A DNA stretch of 64,000 nt from Pararhizobium sp. YC-54 (GCF_025847205.1 NZ_JAOYTH010000005.1:62001-126000); one strand, 5' to 3'; numbered from the stretch's first letter, positions 17,337-29,408 are shown. Numbers and translations: made by a program. Notes: generated by a model from the letters alone, not told the origin.

Positions 17337-20300
17337 ATGCCCGCAAAACTGTATCCCTTTATCGACATCGCCGTTCATGAACGGGTGCGGGAGCATTTTG
17401 TCAAAGGCGATGCGGCCGTCTTGTTTTCGCCGGATATGAACCAGGTGCTGTGGTCGAATGGCGAGGGTGCATTCCTGTTCGGTCTGCCGTCGATCTACGA
17501 CTTCATCGACGGCGGCGCCAATCGCAACGACGCCGCCTACCGCCAGATGGAGGCCGCAGCCCGGCAGTTGAGCCGCAGCGGTGACAAGCGGGCGTTCCTG
17601 ATGCGCATCGCCTCGGGCTTCCAGCGCGCGACGGTCCATGCGTCGGTCGAGATGATCACCGTGCAGCCGGGCGAAACGGCAATCCTGTTTGCAGCGCCCC
17701 GTACCGGCAAGCCGCTTAACCTTGAAGACCGCGCCGCGCGGATGATCTCCGGCTTCGACGATCCGGATACGCATATGGCCGTGCTCGACGGCGACGGCAC
17801 CATCCTTGCCGCCTCTCCCGGTTTTGCGGCGCTGTCGATGACGCCGCAGACCTGCCGCTCGCTGGTCAGCGCCGTTTCGCGCGACAGCGACTGGCTGCTC
17901 AAGCGGCCGGTCCCGACCGGCAAGGGCCATTTGCCCGCAGCAATCGGCAAGCTGTCGGAAGACCCTGCCTTGCACCTGCTTTTCGCCGTCGAGACGATAC
18001 TCGGCAACCTCGATCCGGGCGCCGATTTCCACGATGCCGAGGTCGCAGGCACAACGTCCACCGGGGAAGAGCCCGCTTCATCCAAGGCGGCAGCGCTGCT
18101 TTCCTCGCCGGCAACCGTGCCGGACGATGTGATCGACGAGATTGAACAGATCGAGGAAATCGCGGCGGAAAGCGATGATTTCATTGGAGCGTCCGGCCAG
18201 ATAGAGACCGATGCTGAAACCGCAGAGCAACTGCCCGAGCTGCGCGCCGATGAGCCCGCCGTACAAGCCACACCGGCAGTAGCCGAAATCGGCGACAGTC
18301 TTGCCGGGACCGAGCTAAGCGAAACGGTGCCAGACGAGCCGGCTTCCGAAACACCGAAGGCGGATGTCGAAACGGATGCCGTGCCGGGCGGGATTCTTTT
18401 GGGTGAAAACGCCGGAGACAGTGCCGAGGCTGCGGAACCGGTCGATATCGTCCCGCAAGGCGTGCCGGGCGAAGAGCCTGGCACAGCGGACATGGCGCAG
18501 GGTTTCGTCTTCAATCCCAACAGCCGGGCGATCCGCTTCGTCTGGAAGATCGACGCGGACGGCCGTTTCAGCGAGATTTCCGAGGAATTCGCAACCGCCG
18601 TCGGCCCCGCTTCCGCCGATGTTACCGGGCTGAACTTCACCGAACTCGCCGGCCGCTATCACCTTGATCCGGGCAACACGATCAGTGAGCTCCTGAAGCG
18701 GCGCGACACCTGGTCGGGCAAGACTATCTACTGGCCCGTCGAAGGCACCAGCCTGCAGGTTCCGGTCGACCTGGCAGCCCTTCCGACCTATTCGCGCAAC
18801 CGCGAATTCGATGGTTTCCGCGGCTTCGGCATCGTACGCGTTGCCGATATGATCGATGACGAACAGGCCATGGGCCTGACTTTTGGCACGCAGGCAGCGG
18901 CCGAAGAGACTGTTGCAGACCGGATGGATGGAGCAGCGGGCGACCTGCTGCCCGCCGATCAAGAGGCGGCGGCAGGCGATGCAGCCCCGAATGATGCGAT
19001 CGCAGAAGACCTTGCGACCGCCGAACACAACGAACCTGCAGGCGATCAACAGGACGTTTCGGAGTTTGCCCCAGAGCCGACAGCATCGGAGGAAGACGAC
19101 AACAACGAGCCGCCTGCCGTCCCTGGCGACGGCCTGCCTGCGGTTGACGAAGACCCTTTCCGCGGCGAGCTTCCGGCGCTGAAACTGGTCCCGACCCCGG
19201 GGCGCCGCGCATCCGACAAGATCGTCCAGCTCGACAATCACCGCCCGCCCGGCACAGAACCGTTGAGCCGCAGCGAACAGGCGGCGTTTCGCGAGATCGC
19301 GCGTCAACTCGGCGAGAGTTTCGGCAAACGTCAAAACGAAGACATGCCTGTCGCGGAAGAGGGGCCAGTCAAAGACGAACCCGCAGCGCGCAATCCGCTC
19401 CAGGACGACGCCTCAGCGAAAACCGAAGCGGCCGGCGAGGTTGGCCGTGCCGGCATCGAGGCTGTTGCAGAACCGGTCACCAGGGATGTCCTGCCCGAGG
19501 CGCCCGCCCCGATCGTGCCGGCGCGCACCAGCGCCAGCAGCAGCCTGACGCCGGAAATCCTCGACAATCTTCCGCTCGCCCTTCTGGTCCACAGCGGCGA
19601 CGATCTGTTTCACGCCAATTCCGAGTTTTTGGCGCTGACCGGTTATGCCGATATTGACGAGCTGCGCGAGGAAGGCGGGATCGATGCCCTTTTCGCTGGC
19701 GACGAGGATGGTCTTCCAGACTTGCCGGATGGCGCGATGATGCTGATCCGCAACGACGGCCAACTCGTGCCGGTCGCAGCCCGGCTCCAGTCGATCCGTT
19801 GGGAAGACAAGAACGCGCTGATGATGGCGCTTTCGGCGGCGCAGACAGCACCGGTCCTTCCCGTTGCAGAGATCCAGCCCGCGGCGGCCGTGGAAGAACC
19901 CACGGAGGCGCCGGAAATCCAGGCGCTGCGCATGGAAGCGGAAGAACTCCATTCCATTCTTGAGACCGCAACCGACGGCGTCGTCGTCGTCGGTGCCGAG
20001 GGCGAGATCCGCTCGGTCAACCGCTCGGCGAGCGCTCTGTTCAACTATGACGACGGCGAAATCCGCGGCAAGCCGTTCGCCATCCTGTTTGCTCACGAGA
20101 GCCAGAAGGCCGTTCTGGACTACCTCGCCGGCCTTTCCGGCCACGGCGTCGCCAGCGTCCTTAACGATGGCCGCGAAGTCATCGGCCGCGAGGCCTCCGG
20201 CGGCTTCATTCCGCTGTTCATGACCATGGGCCGCCTGTCCTCCTCCAACGGCTTTTGCGCCGTCATCCGCGACATCACCCAGTGGAAGCGGACGGAAGAG

Positions 20301-21044
20301 GAACTGCGCAACGCCAAGCGGGCCGCCGAAACGGCAAATGCCCACAAGAGCGATTTTCTCGCCCGCGTCAGCCACGAGATTCGTACACCTCTCAATGCGA
20401 TCATCGGCTTTTCCGACATGATGGCGAGCGAGCATTTCGGCCCGATCGGCAATCCGCGCTATGTCGAATATGCAGGCGACATCGGCCGCTCCGGCCGCCA
20501 TGTGCTCGATATCGTCAACGACCTGCTGGATATTTCGAAGATCGAGGCCGGCGAGATGGATCTCGAATTCACTGCCGTCGAAATCAACGATGCGGTATCG
20601 GAGGCTGTCTCCCTGGTACAACCGCAGGCCAACAGCCAGCGTGTGATCATCCGCACCTCGCTTTCGGGCTCGGTTCCGAACGTTGTTGCCGACAACCGCT
20701 CGATCAAGCAGATCGCGCTGAACATCCTGTCCAACGCCATCCGCTTCACCCCGTCGGGCGGACAGATCGTCGTCTCGACCGCCTATGAGGCCAATGGCAG
20801 CGTTATCCTGCGCATCCGCGACACCGGCGTCGGCATGACCCGCACCGAGCTCGAACAGGCGATGAAACCGTTTCGCCAGGTGACGACCGGGGCGCGCAAG
20901 CGCGGCGACGGCACCGGGCTTGGCCTGCCGCTGACCAAGGCAATGGCCGAGGCGAACCGGGCCCAGTTCTCGATCAACTCGGCACCCAACGAAGGCACAC
21001 TGGTAGAAATTTCCTTCCCATCGCAGCGGGTTCTGGCCAATTAG
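17337..21044 (+). CDS. Large multi-PAS sensor histidine kinase, PdhS/PleC-DivJ type
   Basis: Soluble histidine kinase of 1235 residues. The N-terminus (KLYPFIDIAVHERVREHFVK) and residues about 400-505 look PAS-like; PAS domains are clear at about 736-830 and 870-985. HisKA follows (FLARVSHEIRTPLNAIIGFS, phospho-acceptor His1013; then GPIGNPRYVEYAGDIGRSGR), then HATPase_c at about 1115-1230 with NILSNAIRFTP, DTGVGM and GTGLGLPL. No receiver domain and no membrane segment. Residues about 240-390 and 510-730 are long acidic Ala/Glu/Asp-rich linkers. The HisKA sequence is that of Rhizobiales kinases of the DivK pathway (PdhS in Brucella). ATG 17337 gives MPAKLYPF; an ATG 21 nt upstream is possible. 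A CtrA-type site lies in its promoter region. Confidence 0.85.
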   Translation: MPAKLYPFIDIAVHERVREHFVKGDAAVLFSPDMNQVLWSNGEGAFLFGLPSIYDFIDGGANRNDAAYRQMEAAARQLSRSGDKRAFLMRIASGFQRATVHASVEMITVQPGETAILFAAPRTGKPLNLEDRAARMISGFDDPDTHMAVLDGDGTILAASPGFAALSMTPQTCRSLVSAVSRDSDWLLKRPVPTGKGHLPAAIGKLSEDPALHLLFAVETILGNLDPGADFHDAEVAGTTSTGEEPASSKAAALLSSPATVPDDVIDEIEQIEEIAAESDDFIGASGQIETDAETAEQLPELRADEPAVQATPAVAEIGDSLAGTELSETVPDEPASETPKADVETDAVPGGILLGENAGDSAEAAEPVDIVPQGVPGEEPGTADMAQGFVFNPNSRAIRFVWKIDADGRFSEISEEFATAVGPASADVTGLNFTELAGRYHLDPGNTISELLKRRDTWSGKTIYWPVEGTSLQVPVDLAALPTYSRNREFDGFRGFGIVRVADMIDDEQAMGLTFGTQAAAEETVADRMDGAAGDLLPADQEAAAGDAAPNDAIAEDLATAEHNEPAGDQQDVSEFAPEPTASEEDDNNEPPAVPGDGLPAVDEDPFRGELPALKLVPTPGRRASDKIVQLDNHRPPGTEPLSRSEQAAFREIARQLGESFGKRQNEDMPVAEEGPVKDEPAARNPLQDDASAKTEAAGEVGRAGIEAVAEPVTRDVLPEAPAPIVPARTSASSSLTPEILDNLPLALLVHSGDDLFHANSEFLALTGYADIDELREEGGIDALFAGDEDGLPDLPDGAMMLIRNDGQLVPVAARLQSIRWEDKNALMMALSAAQTAPVLPVAEIQPAAAVEEPTEAPEIQALRMEAEELHSILETATDGVVVVGAEGEIRSVNRSASALFNYDDGEIRGKPFAILFAHESQKAVLDYLAGLSGHGVASVLNDGREVIGREASGGFIPLFMTMGRLSSSNGFCAVIRDITQWKRTEEELRNAKRAAETANAHKSDFLARVSHEIRTPLNAIIGFSDMMASEHFGPIGNPRYVEYAGDIGRSGRHVLDIVNDLLDISKIEAGEMDLEFTAVEINDAVSEAVSLVQPQANSQRVIIRTSLSGSVPNVVADNRSIKQIALNILSNAIRFTPSGGQIVVSTAYEANGSVILRIRDTGVGMTRTELEQAMKPFRQVTTGARKRGDGTGLGLPLTKAMAEANRAQFSINSAPNEGTLVEISFPSQRVLAN

Positions 21045-21075
21045 CCATTCATAATGCCACTAAGAAATAGCGGAC

Positions 21076-21104
21076 AAAAAAAGAGGCAGCTCAGAAGCTG
21101 CCTC
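21076..21104 (-). terminator. Rho-independent terminator, minus-strand orientation
   Basis: Nine-bp stem GAGGCAGCT (21083-21091) / AGCTGCCTC (21096-21104), loop CAGA, with seven A on the left, i.e. a T run on the minus strand. It can end transcripts from acetoacetyl-CoA synthetase (225 nt away) and the hairpin also falls right after the histidine kinase. Confidence 0.8.
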
Positions 21105-21328
21105 GATAAGTTGAATGCTAAAACAGGTGCTCGAGAAGTAGTGACATCATGTCTGCGCCGGCATCTCTGCCAAAGCCACCCTCACATCGGGTGGCCTCAA
21201 GTTGAGATCACCATGCGCTGCCATTCGTAAACAAAACCTTTCCACGAAACCCGCGAATTTTAAGCATCGGCGGCAAAGACCTGAGCCTTGGTTAATTCGG
21301 CAAGCTCGAAATCGTTAACGCGGCAAGG

Positions 21329-23281
<1,953 letters not shown>

Positions 23282-23402
23282 GTTTTCCTCCGCTTCCCAA
23301 GCCAGCCTCTATATCATGCTGCGACGCAAGATAAACAGGCCGCATAAATGATGGCTGTAGCAGTTGCGACATTTCGCGTGTCAACCGTTTGATTTCCGCG
23401 CG

Positions 23403-25292
23403 ATGAAAGCCTATCCAGTCGCCTTCAACCGATTGAAAGCGCGCCGGACGGCCATGAGGCAATTCTTCACCATCGCCAGCAGGAAAATCGGATGGCGGGA
23501 ATTTTTCCTCTCCCGCACCGTCGCCTGGCTGCTTGTCGGCGCAGTCGTCCTCACGGCCCTGTTTAAATTCGCTCTGCCGCTGTTCGTCTCGACGGCCAGC
23601 GTCAGGACGAACATGGAGGATGTGCTGTCTTCGTGGACGGGCGCGCGGGCCAATATTGCCGGCGATCCGCAGATCAGCTTCTGGCCGCACCCGGTCCTGA
23701 CCCTGCGCTCGGTCACCTTCGAAGGCGGCGATGCGGCCGCACCGGAACTCCTGGCGAGGGCTGACGCGATTGCGGCCGGCTTCGATATCCTCGCAGCCCT
23801 GCGCGGCACGCCGGTCTTCTACGATTTCCATCTGATCAATCCGGTTTTCAAGGTGGAGCGCAGGCTCGACGGCACGTTCAACTGGCGGCGCGCCGGCTGG
23901 ATGGCAGATGCCATCGCCGACGCTTCGGGCAAGTCGCCATCCACCGCCCGCAATACACCGATCGGCGATATCGAGATCGTCAACGGTACGCTCGAACTGA
24001 CCGACCACGTCACGTCCAGCACGCATCGCGTCAGCACCATCACCGGCTCCGTGCAATGGCCGACCCCGGCCACACGGATGAGTACAGACCTTTCGGCTCT
24101 CATGAACGGTGAAAAGGTTCAATGGTCCGTCACCTGCGATGAACCGCTGATGCTGCTTTCAGGCCGGAACAGCACGTTCCAGACGTCGTTCAATTCCATA
24201 CCGCTGGCCTTCAGTTTCGACGGCAATGGCAACGGTTCAAGCCATCCCTTTGCCACCGGCCAGCTTCAGCTCAAGGCAAAATCGGCTGGCGCCCTGCTGG
24301 CCTGGTTCAAAGGCGATCCGTTGCCGCCCGCGCTGACCGGGTCGGTCGCCATCGACACCAGCGTGACCATGTCTGCGCAGGCATTGAAGATGGATAACCT
24401 GTCGCTGTCTCTGGACGACGCCAATGCGACCGGCGTCCTCGGTGTCGCCTGGGATGGGGCACGCGGCCCGCGCATCGATGGCACGCTCGCCTTCGACCGG
24501 CTTGACCTGACAGCGCTTTTCTCATCGGCTTTCCCGCTCCATCAGCAACCCGGTCCGGTGAATGGGCCGGATATGGCGTTGCTCAAGCAGATCCGTCTTG
24601 ATCTTCGCCTGTCGGCGCAGGCGGCAAGTTATGGCCCGACCACCGTGACGGATGTCGCCGCCGGTATCATGGTGGAAAATGGCCGTGCGTCCATCGACAT
24701 TGGTGACGGCACCTTTGCCGGTGGCTCGATCAGCGGCCGCATTGCCCTTGCCGATGCCGGCGCCAAGGGCGGACAATTGCAGTTTGCACTGAAGAATGCC
24801 GATCTGGCGACCGTCGCGGCCAGCCTCGGCCTGACAGGCCCGTTGCCGCTTGGCCGGGGCGTGCTGTTCGTCGATCTGTCGACCGTCGAACCCCTGTCGA
24901 AAATGACGGCGGACGGGGTCTCCGGAGAATTTCGCTACTCCGCGAACAATGGCACCATGGTGAATTTCGACGTACCGGAATTCGAGAGGCTTGCGACGCA
25001 GGGCCATGTCTTCAACGTCAGCCATGCAGCTAACGGTTCCTTCGCCTTTACCCGGGCGGAGATCGTTGCGACCTTGCGCAAGGGCGTTGTCGAACTGACC
25101 ACGGCGGACATCAGCGGCGAAGGACGAACATTGTCTCTTGCCGGCATCATTCCATTCAGGAACGGGAAGCTGGCGCTTGCCGGCGCCATCCGGCCTGACG
25201 ATAGCCCGACATCTGCCGTTCGCTTCTATGTCGACGGATCCTGGCCGAGCCCGGTCATTTCCCCCCTGCCCGCGGTCCCTGCACAACCATGA
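23403..25292 (+). CDS. AsmA-family protein
   Basis: Envelope protein of about 629 residues. One N-terminal membrane helix (TVAWLLVGAVVLTALFKFAL) anchors a large periplasmic part. The first domain (ISFWPHPVLTLRSVTFEGGD ... ADAIAAGFDILAAL, FNWRRAG) is the AsmA N-terminal signature, and the C-terminal region (NNGTMVNFDVPEFERLATQG ... GEGRTLSLAGIIPFRNGKLA) is the AsmA_2-like repeat. The family is thought to bridge phospholipid transport to the outer membrane. Start is uncertain: ATG 23403 or 23454 (MRQFFTIASRK); neither has a strong ribosome binding site. Confidence 0.8.
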   Translation: MKAYPVAFNRLKARRTAMRQFFTIASRKIGWREFFLSRTVAWLLVGAVVLTALFKFALPLFVSTASVRTNMEDVLSSWTGARANIAGDPQISFWPHPVLTLRSVTFEGGDAAAPELLARADAIAAGFDILAALRGTPVFYDFHLINPVFKVERRLDGTFNWRRAGWMADAIADASGKSPSTARNTPIGDIEIVNGTLELTDHVTSSTHRVSTITGSVQWPTPATRMSTDLSALMNGEKVQWSVTCDEPLMLLSGRNSTFQTSFNSIPLAFSFDGNGNGSSHPFATGQLQLKAKSAGALLAWFKGDPLPPALTGSVAIDTSVTMSAQALKMDNLSLSLDDANATGVLGVAWDGARGPRIDGTLAFDRLDLTALFSSAFPLHQQPGPVNGPDMALLKQIRLDLRLSAQAASYGPTTVTDVAAGIMVENGRASIDIGDGTFAGGSISGRIALADAGAKGGQLQFALKNADLATVAASLGLTGPLPLGRGVLFVDLSTVEPLSKMTADGVSGEFRYSANNGTMVNFDVPEFERLATQGHVFNVSHAANGSFAFTRAEIVATLRKGVVELTTADISGEGRTLSLAGIIPFRNGKLALAGAIRPDDSPTSAVRFYVDGSWPSPVISPLPAVPAQP

Positions 25293-25340
25293 CCGGGGCG
25301 TTGCAGGCAACCTAGACTACCAGCGCACGCCGCATCCGCA

Positions 25341-26156
25341 TCAATGCGCGAACGCCGCCTGCTCGTCCTTCACCCGCTGGATTTCGCGGCTGCGCGAGAC
25401 CACCGACGCGATCAGCACCCCCATGGCGACGACGCCGATCAGGATGGTGCAGACCGCGTTGATCTCGGGCGTGACGCCCAATCGAACCTGGCTGTAAATC
25501 CGCATCGGCAGCGTGGTGGCGCCCGGGCCCGAGGTGAAGCTCGATATCACCAGATCGTCCAGCGACAGCGTGAAGGCAAGCACCCAGCCGGAAAAGACCG
25601 CCGGCGCGATGACGGGCAAGGTCACCTGCAGGAAGGTCGCCACCGGCGTAGCGCCAAGGTCCATCGCAGCCTCTTCGATCGAGCGATCGAAACTCAACAG
25701 GCGGGATTGCACGACGACGGCGACGAAGCACATGGTGAAGGTGATGTGCGCCAGGGTCAGCGTCCAGAAGCCGCGATCAAAGCCGATGGCGACGAACAGA
25801 AGCAGCATCGACAGGCCGGTGATGACTTCCGGCATGACCAGCGGCGCGTAGATCATTCCGGAAAACAGCATGCGGCCGCGAAAGCGCGTGTAGCGGGTCA
25901 TGGCGAGTGCTGCCATCGTGCCAAACACCGTTGCGACCGTCGCCGAGATCAGGCCGACGCGAACGGTGACCCAGGCGGCATCCAGAAGCGCCTGGTTGTG
26001 GAGCAGCTGCACATACCATTTGGTCGAGAAACCGGCCCAGACAGTGACCAGCTTGGATTCGTTGAAGGAGAAGATCACCAGCAGCACGATCGGCAGGTAC
26101 AGAAAGGCGAAGCCGAGGACGATGGAGGCGATATTGAAACGGGACCAGCGCTGCAT
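25341..26156 (-). CDS. potI: Putrescine ABC transporter permease PotI
   Basis: Inner-membrane permease of 271 residues, last gene of potFGHI. It shows about six hydrophobic segments beginning FNIASIVLGFAFLYLPIVLL, the motif FNESKLVTVWAGFSTKWYVQ typical of PotC/PotI, and the coupling loop SIEEAAMDLGATPVATFLQV TLP around residues 165-190. With PotH it forms the channel. It starts 2 nt after the potH stop, so translation is probably coupled. No terminator was recognised in the 48 nt to the end of the converging AsmA gene. Confidence 0.92.
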   Translation of the reverse strand: MQRWSRFNIASIVLGFAFLYLPIVLLVIFSFNESKLVTVWAGFSTKWYVQLLHNQALLDAAWVTVRVGLISATVATVFGTMAALAMTRYTRFRGRMLFSGMIYAPLVMPEVITGLSMLLLFVAIGFDRGFWTLTLAHITFTMCFVAVVVQSRLLSFDRSIEEAAMDLGATPVATFLQVTLPVIAPAVFSGWVLAFTLSLDDLVISSFTSGPGATTLPMRIYSQVRLGVTPEINAVCTILIGVVAMGVLIASVVSRSREIQRVKDEQAAFAH

Positions 26157-26158
26157 GA

Positions 26159-27070
26159 CTATCTCCCCTCGCTGTCGGCTTTGGCCTGGGCATGCTGGAA
26201 GAACATGATAGGCACCACGAGAATGAGCAGAAGGATAGTCGCCACGGCCGCGGAGACCGGCCAGTCACGATTGGCGTTGAACTCGTTCCACAAGGTCTTG
26301 CCGATCATCAATGTCTCGGACCCGCCGAGCAGGTCCGGGATAACGAATTCGCCGACGGCCGGAATGAAGACCAGCATGCAACCGGCAACGACGCCGGGCA
26401 TCGACAGCGGGAATGTGACGCGCCAGAACGCCATGATCGGCGTGCAGCCGAGATCCTGGGCTGCCTCCGTCAGGCTGTGATCCATCTTTTCCAGTGACGA
26501 ATAGATCGGCAGCACCATGAACGGCAGGTAGGAATAGACGATACCGATATAGATCGCCCAATTGGTGTTGAGGATGATCAGCGGCTGATCGATCACGCCA
26601 AGCGTCAGCAGCAGCTGATTGAACAGCCCCTCCGGCTTCAGGATAGCGATCCAGGCATAGACGCGGATCAGGAAGCTCGTCCAGAACGGCAGGATCACCA
26701 GCATCAACAGCGTCGGGCGGATGGTATTGGGCGCCTGCGCCATGCCATAGGCCACTGGATAAGCAATCAGCAGGGTCAGGAATGTCGAGACCGCGGCGAT
26801 CCACACACTGGAGCCATAGGCCTTGGCGTAGAGCGCGTCCTCAGTCAGCCAGATGTAGTTGGCGATCGAGAACTGCTTGATATTGTCGATGAACCCGCCG
26901 ATGCCGGATGCCAGATCGAACACCGGCAGATAGGGCGGCATGGCGACGGCGGTTTCCGACAGCGAAATACGGATAACGATGAAGAACGGAATGAGAAAGA
27001 AGAACAGCAACCAGGCATAGGGGATGATGATCACCAACCGGTTGAACAGGGCCGATCCGAATTTTGCCAT
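26159..27070 (-). CDS. potH: Putrescine ABC transporter permease PotH
   Basis: Inner-membrane permease of 303 residues. Begins with a membrane helix (RLVIIIPYAWLLFFFLIPFF), followed by LPVFDLASG and a periplasmic loop, five more helices and the coupling loop SLTEAAQDLGCTPIMAFWRV TFPLSMP (about residues 215-240). This matches PotB/PotH. Starts 4 nt after potG and ends 2 nt before potI: a tight operon. Confidence 0.92.
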   Translation of the reverse strand: MAKFGSALFNRLVIIIPYAWLLFFFLIPFFIVIRISLSETAVAMPPYLPVFDLASGIGGFIDNIKQFSIANYIWLTEDALYAKAYGSSVWIAAVSTFLTLLIAYPVAYGMAQAPNTIRPTLLMLVILPFWTSFLIRVYAWIAILKPEGLFNQLLLTLGVIDQPLIILNTNWAIYIGIVYSYLPFMVLPIYSSLEKMDHSLTEAAQDLGCTPIMAFWRVTFPLSMPGVVAGCMLVFIPAVGEFVIPDLLGGSETLMIGKTLWNEFNANRDWPVSAAVATILLLILVVPIMFFQHAQAKADSEGR

Positions 27071-27074
27071 GGCC

Positions 27075-28220
27075 TCAATCCTTCAGCACGACGCCGGCAT
27101 TTTCATCGAAGGAAATCCAGACTTCCTGGTCGTAGCCGAGCGGGTCCTCCATGGCACGCACGGCATTCAGCGACGAAGCCTTGATCACCTTGCCGTCCTT
27201 CAGCTTGACGTGGAAAACCGTCATGTCGCCGAGATAGCCGATATCCCAGATTTCACCCTCGGCGGCATTGAGCGGCGCGCAGGCGGGCCGGTCGCGGCCA
27301 ACACGGATCTTTTCCGGCCGGACGGCAAACCCGGCCTTGGCGCCGGCGGTTAGCGGTTCGGTTGAGGCGACGCGGACGGTGAAGCCTGATTGCGTGGCGA
27401 TCTCGACGGTACCGTTGCCAGCGGACGAAACCGTGCCATCGAAAATATTCACGTCGCCGATGAAATCGGCCACGAAACGCGAGTTCGGCGCCTCGTAGAT
27501 TTCCGGTGGGGTCGCCACCTGCACGACCTTGCCGTGCGCCATGACGGCGATGCGATCGGCCATGGTCATCGCCTCTTCCTGGTCATGGGTGACGACGACG
27601 AAGGTGAGGCCGAGTTCCTGCTGCAGGTCCATCAGTTCGAACTGGGTTTCCTCACGCAGCTTCTTGTCGAGTGCGCCCAGCGGCTCATCCAGCAAAAGCA
27701 CTTTCGGGCGCTTGGCGAGCGAACGGGCGAGAGCCACGCGCTGGCGCTGGCCGCCGGAAAGCTGATGTGGCTTGCGCTTGGCGAACTTGTCGAGCTTGAC
27801 CAGCTTCAGCATCTGGTCGACGCGTTTGGCGATATCGGCCTTCGGCATGCCGTCCTGCTTGAGACCGAAGGCGATATTGCTTTCAACCGTCATATGCGGA
27901 AACAGCGCATAGGACTGGAACATCATGTTGACCGGCCGCCTGTAGGGCGGGATGCCGGCAAGGCTTTGTCCGTCCAGGATGATCTCGCCCGAGGTCGGCT
28001 GTTCGAAGCCGGCCAGCATGCGCAGCAACGTTGACTTGCCGCAACCCGAAGCACCCAGCAGCGCGAAGAATTCGCGCGGGTAGATGTTCAGCGACAGGTC
28101 ATCGACCGCGACGAAATCCCCGAACTTCTTGGTAACATTCTTGACGGCGATGAACGGTACGGAATTGGGATCAGCCCAAGGAGAAAAGGAACGCCGGATA
28201 CTGCCAAGTGACTTCATCAT
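27075..28220 (-). CDS. potG: Putrescine ABC transporter ATP-binding protein PotG
   Basis: ABC ATPase of 381 residues powering putrescine import. Walker A GASGCGKSTLL (about residues 56-66), Q-loop in NMMFQSYALFPHMTV, signature LSGGQRQRVALARSLA, Walker B VLLLDEPLGALD, H-loop VVTHDQEEAM; the C-terminal TOBE region begins near residue 300 (AVRPEKIRV). Two tandem ATGs (28220, 28217) are possible; GGGGATAG lies upstream. It follows potF after a strong hairpin. Confidence 0.93.
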   Translation of the reverse strand: MMKSLGSIRRSFSPWADPNSVPFIAVKNVTKKFGDFVAVDDLSLNIYPREFFALLGASGCGKSTLLRMLAGFEQPTSGEIILDGQSLAGIPPYRRPVNMMFQSYALFPHMTVESNIAFGLKQDGMPKADIAKRVDQMLKLVKLDKFAKRKPHQLSGGQRQRVALARSLAKRPKVLLLDEPLGALDKKLREETQFELMDLQQELGLTFVVVTHDQEEAMTMADRIAVMAHGKVVQVATPPEIYEAPNSRFVADFIGDVNIFDGTVSSAGNGTVEIATQSGFTVRVASTEPLTAGAKAGFAVRPEKIRVGRDRPACAPLNAAEGEIWDIGYLGDMTVFHVKLKDGKVIKASSLNAVRAMEDPLGYDQEVWISFDENAGVVLKD

Positions 28221-28265
28221 CTATCCCCGAATGACATGCACAAACGGCGCCGTCCCCAGCGCCGC

Positions 28266-28304
28266 AAAAGAAAATTGCCCGGATTTTCAAGGATCCGGGC
28301 AATT
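28266..28304 (-). terminator. Strong stem-loop between potF and potG
   Basis: Twelve-bp perfect stem (28273-28284 with 28293-28304, core GCCCGGAT) and 8-nt loop, followed on the minus strand by TTCTTTT. It lies 10 nt after the potF stop. Probably a partial terminator or mRNA-protecting structure within the operon, since potGHI have no other obvious promoter. Confidence 0.82.
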
Positions 28305-28313
28305 CTTTTAGAC

Positions 28314-29408
28314 TTACTGGCCGGTGACCACTTTGGTCCACATGCGCGTCAGCACGCGCTGCGATTTGGCGTCGAACGGCGTCGTCGTGAAGAGCTTTTT
28401 CATCACCTCTTCCGGCGGATAGATTGCCGTGTCGTCCATCACTTCCTTGCTGATGAACTGCTGCGATGCCTTGTTGCCATTGGCGTAGAAGACGACGTCG
28501 CTCGCCTTGGCGATGACTTCCGGTTTCATGATGTAGTTCATGAACTCATGTGCTTCGGCAAGGTGCGGCGCATCGGCCGGAATGGCCATCACGTCGAACC
28601 ACATCTGCGCGCCTGTCGGGGGAATGGAATAGTCGATGGCCACGCCGGCCTTTGCTTCCGCCGCGCGATCGCGCGCCTGGAAGATGTCGCCGGAATAGCC
28701 AAGCGCAAGGCAGATATCGCCGTTTGCAAGCGCATTGATATATTCGGAGGAATGGAACTTGCGGATATAGGGCCGGATCTTCAGCAGCAGCTGCTCAGCC
28801 TTGGCAAGGTCTTCCGGCGCGTGGCTGTCGGGGTTGAGGCCGAGGTAGGCGAGGACCGACGGCACCACGTCGGTCGGAGAGTCAAGGATATGAATGCCGC
28901 AATCCTTGAATTTCGCCGCCACCTCCGGCTTGAACAGAACGTCCCAGGTCGGCTTCTCGTCCGTACCGAGAATAGCTTTCACCTTCTCGACATTGTAGCC
29001 GATGCCGGTGGTGCCCCACATATAGTCGATGGCGTATTCGTTGCCCGGATCGTAGGTGGCGACGCGGGTGGTGATCTCGTCCCACATATTGGACAGGTTA
29101 GGCAGCTTCGACTTGTCGAGCTTCTGGAAAACGCCGGCTGCGATCTGCCGCTGCAGGAAGGTCGCCGTCGGAACGACGACATCATAGCCGGTACCGCCTG
29201 CAAGCAGCTTGGTTTCGAGGATCTCGTTGGAATCGAAGACGTCGTAGACGACCTTGATACCGGTTTCCTTGGTGAAGTCTTCAAGAATGCTGGCGTCGAT
29301 GTAATCGGACCAGTTGTAGACGTTGACCACCCGCTCCTGGGCGGTGGCAATCGTTGCGGATCCGGCAAGGATCAACGCGGCAAAGGCAGTGGCAATCGTA
29401 CGCGACAT
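28314..29408 (-). CDS. potF: Periplasmic putrescine-binding protein PotF
   Basis: Solute-binding protein of 364 residues with signal peptide (MSRTIATAFAALILAGSATI then ATA). The mature start ERVVNVYNWSDYIDASILED, the block FDSNEILETKLLAGGTGYDV V, and DYMWGTTGIGYN match PotF closely (NWSDYI and the aromatic/acidic pocket residues bind the diamine). ATG 29408 is chosen for the signal peptide; the frame upstream to 29546 is not coding. First gene of potFGHI. Confidence 0.95.
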   Translation of the reverse strand: MSRTIATAFAALILAGSATIATAQERVVNVYNWSDYIDASILEDFTKETGIKVVYDVFDSNEILETKLLAGGTGYDVVVPTATFLQRQIAAGVFQKLDKSKLPNLSNMWDEITTRVATYDPGNEYAIDYMWGTTGIGYNVEKVKAILGTDEKPTWDVLFKPEVAAKFKDCGIHILDSPTDVVPSVLAYLGLNPDSHAPEDLAKAEQLLLKIRPYIRKFHSSEYINALANGDICLALGYSGDIFQARDRAAEAKAGVAIDYSIPPTGAQMWFDVMAIPADAPHLAEAHEFMNYIMKPEVIAKASDVVFYANGNKASQQFISKEVMDDTAIYPPEEVMKKLFTTTPFDAKSQRVLTRMWTKVVTGQ

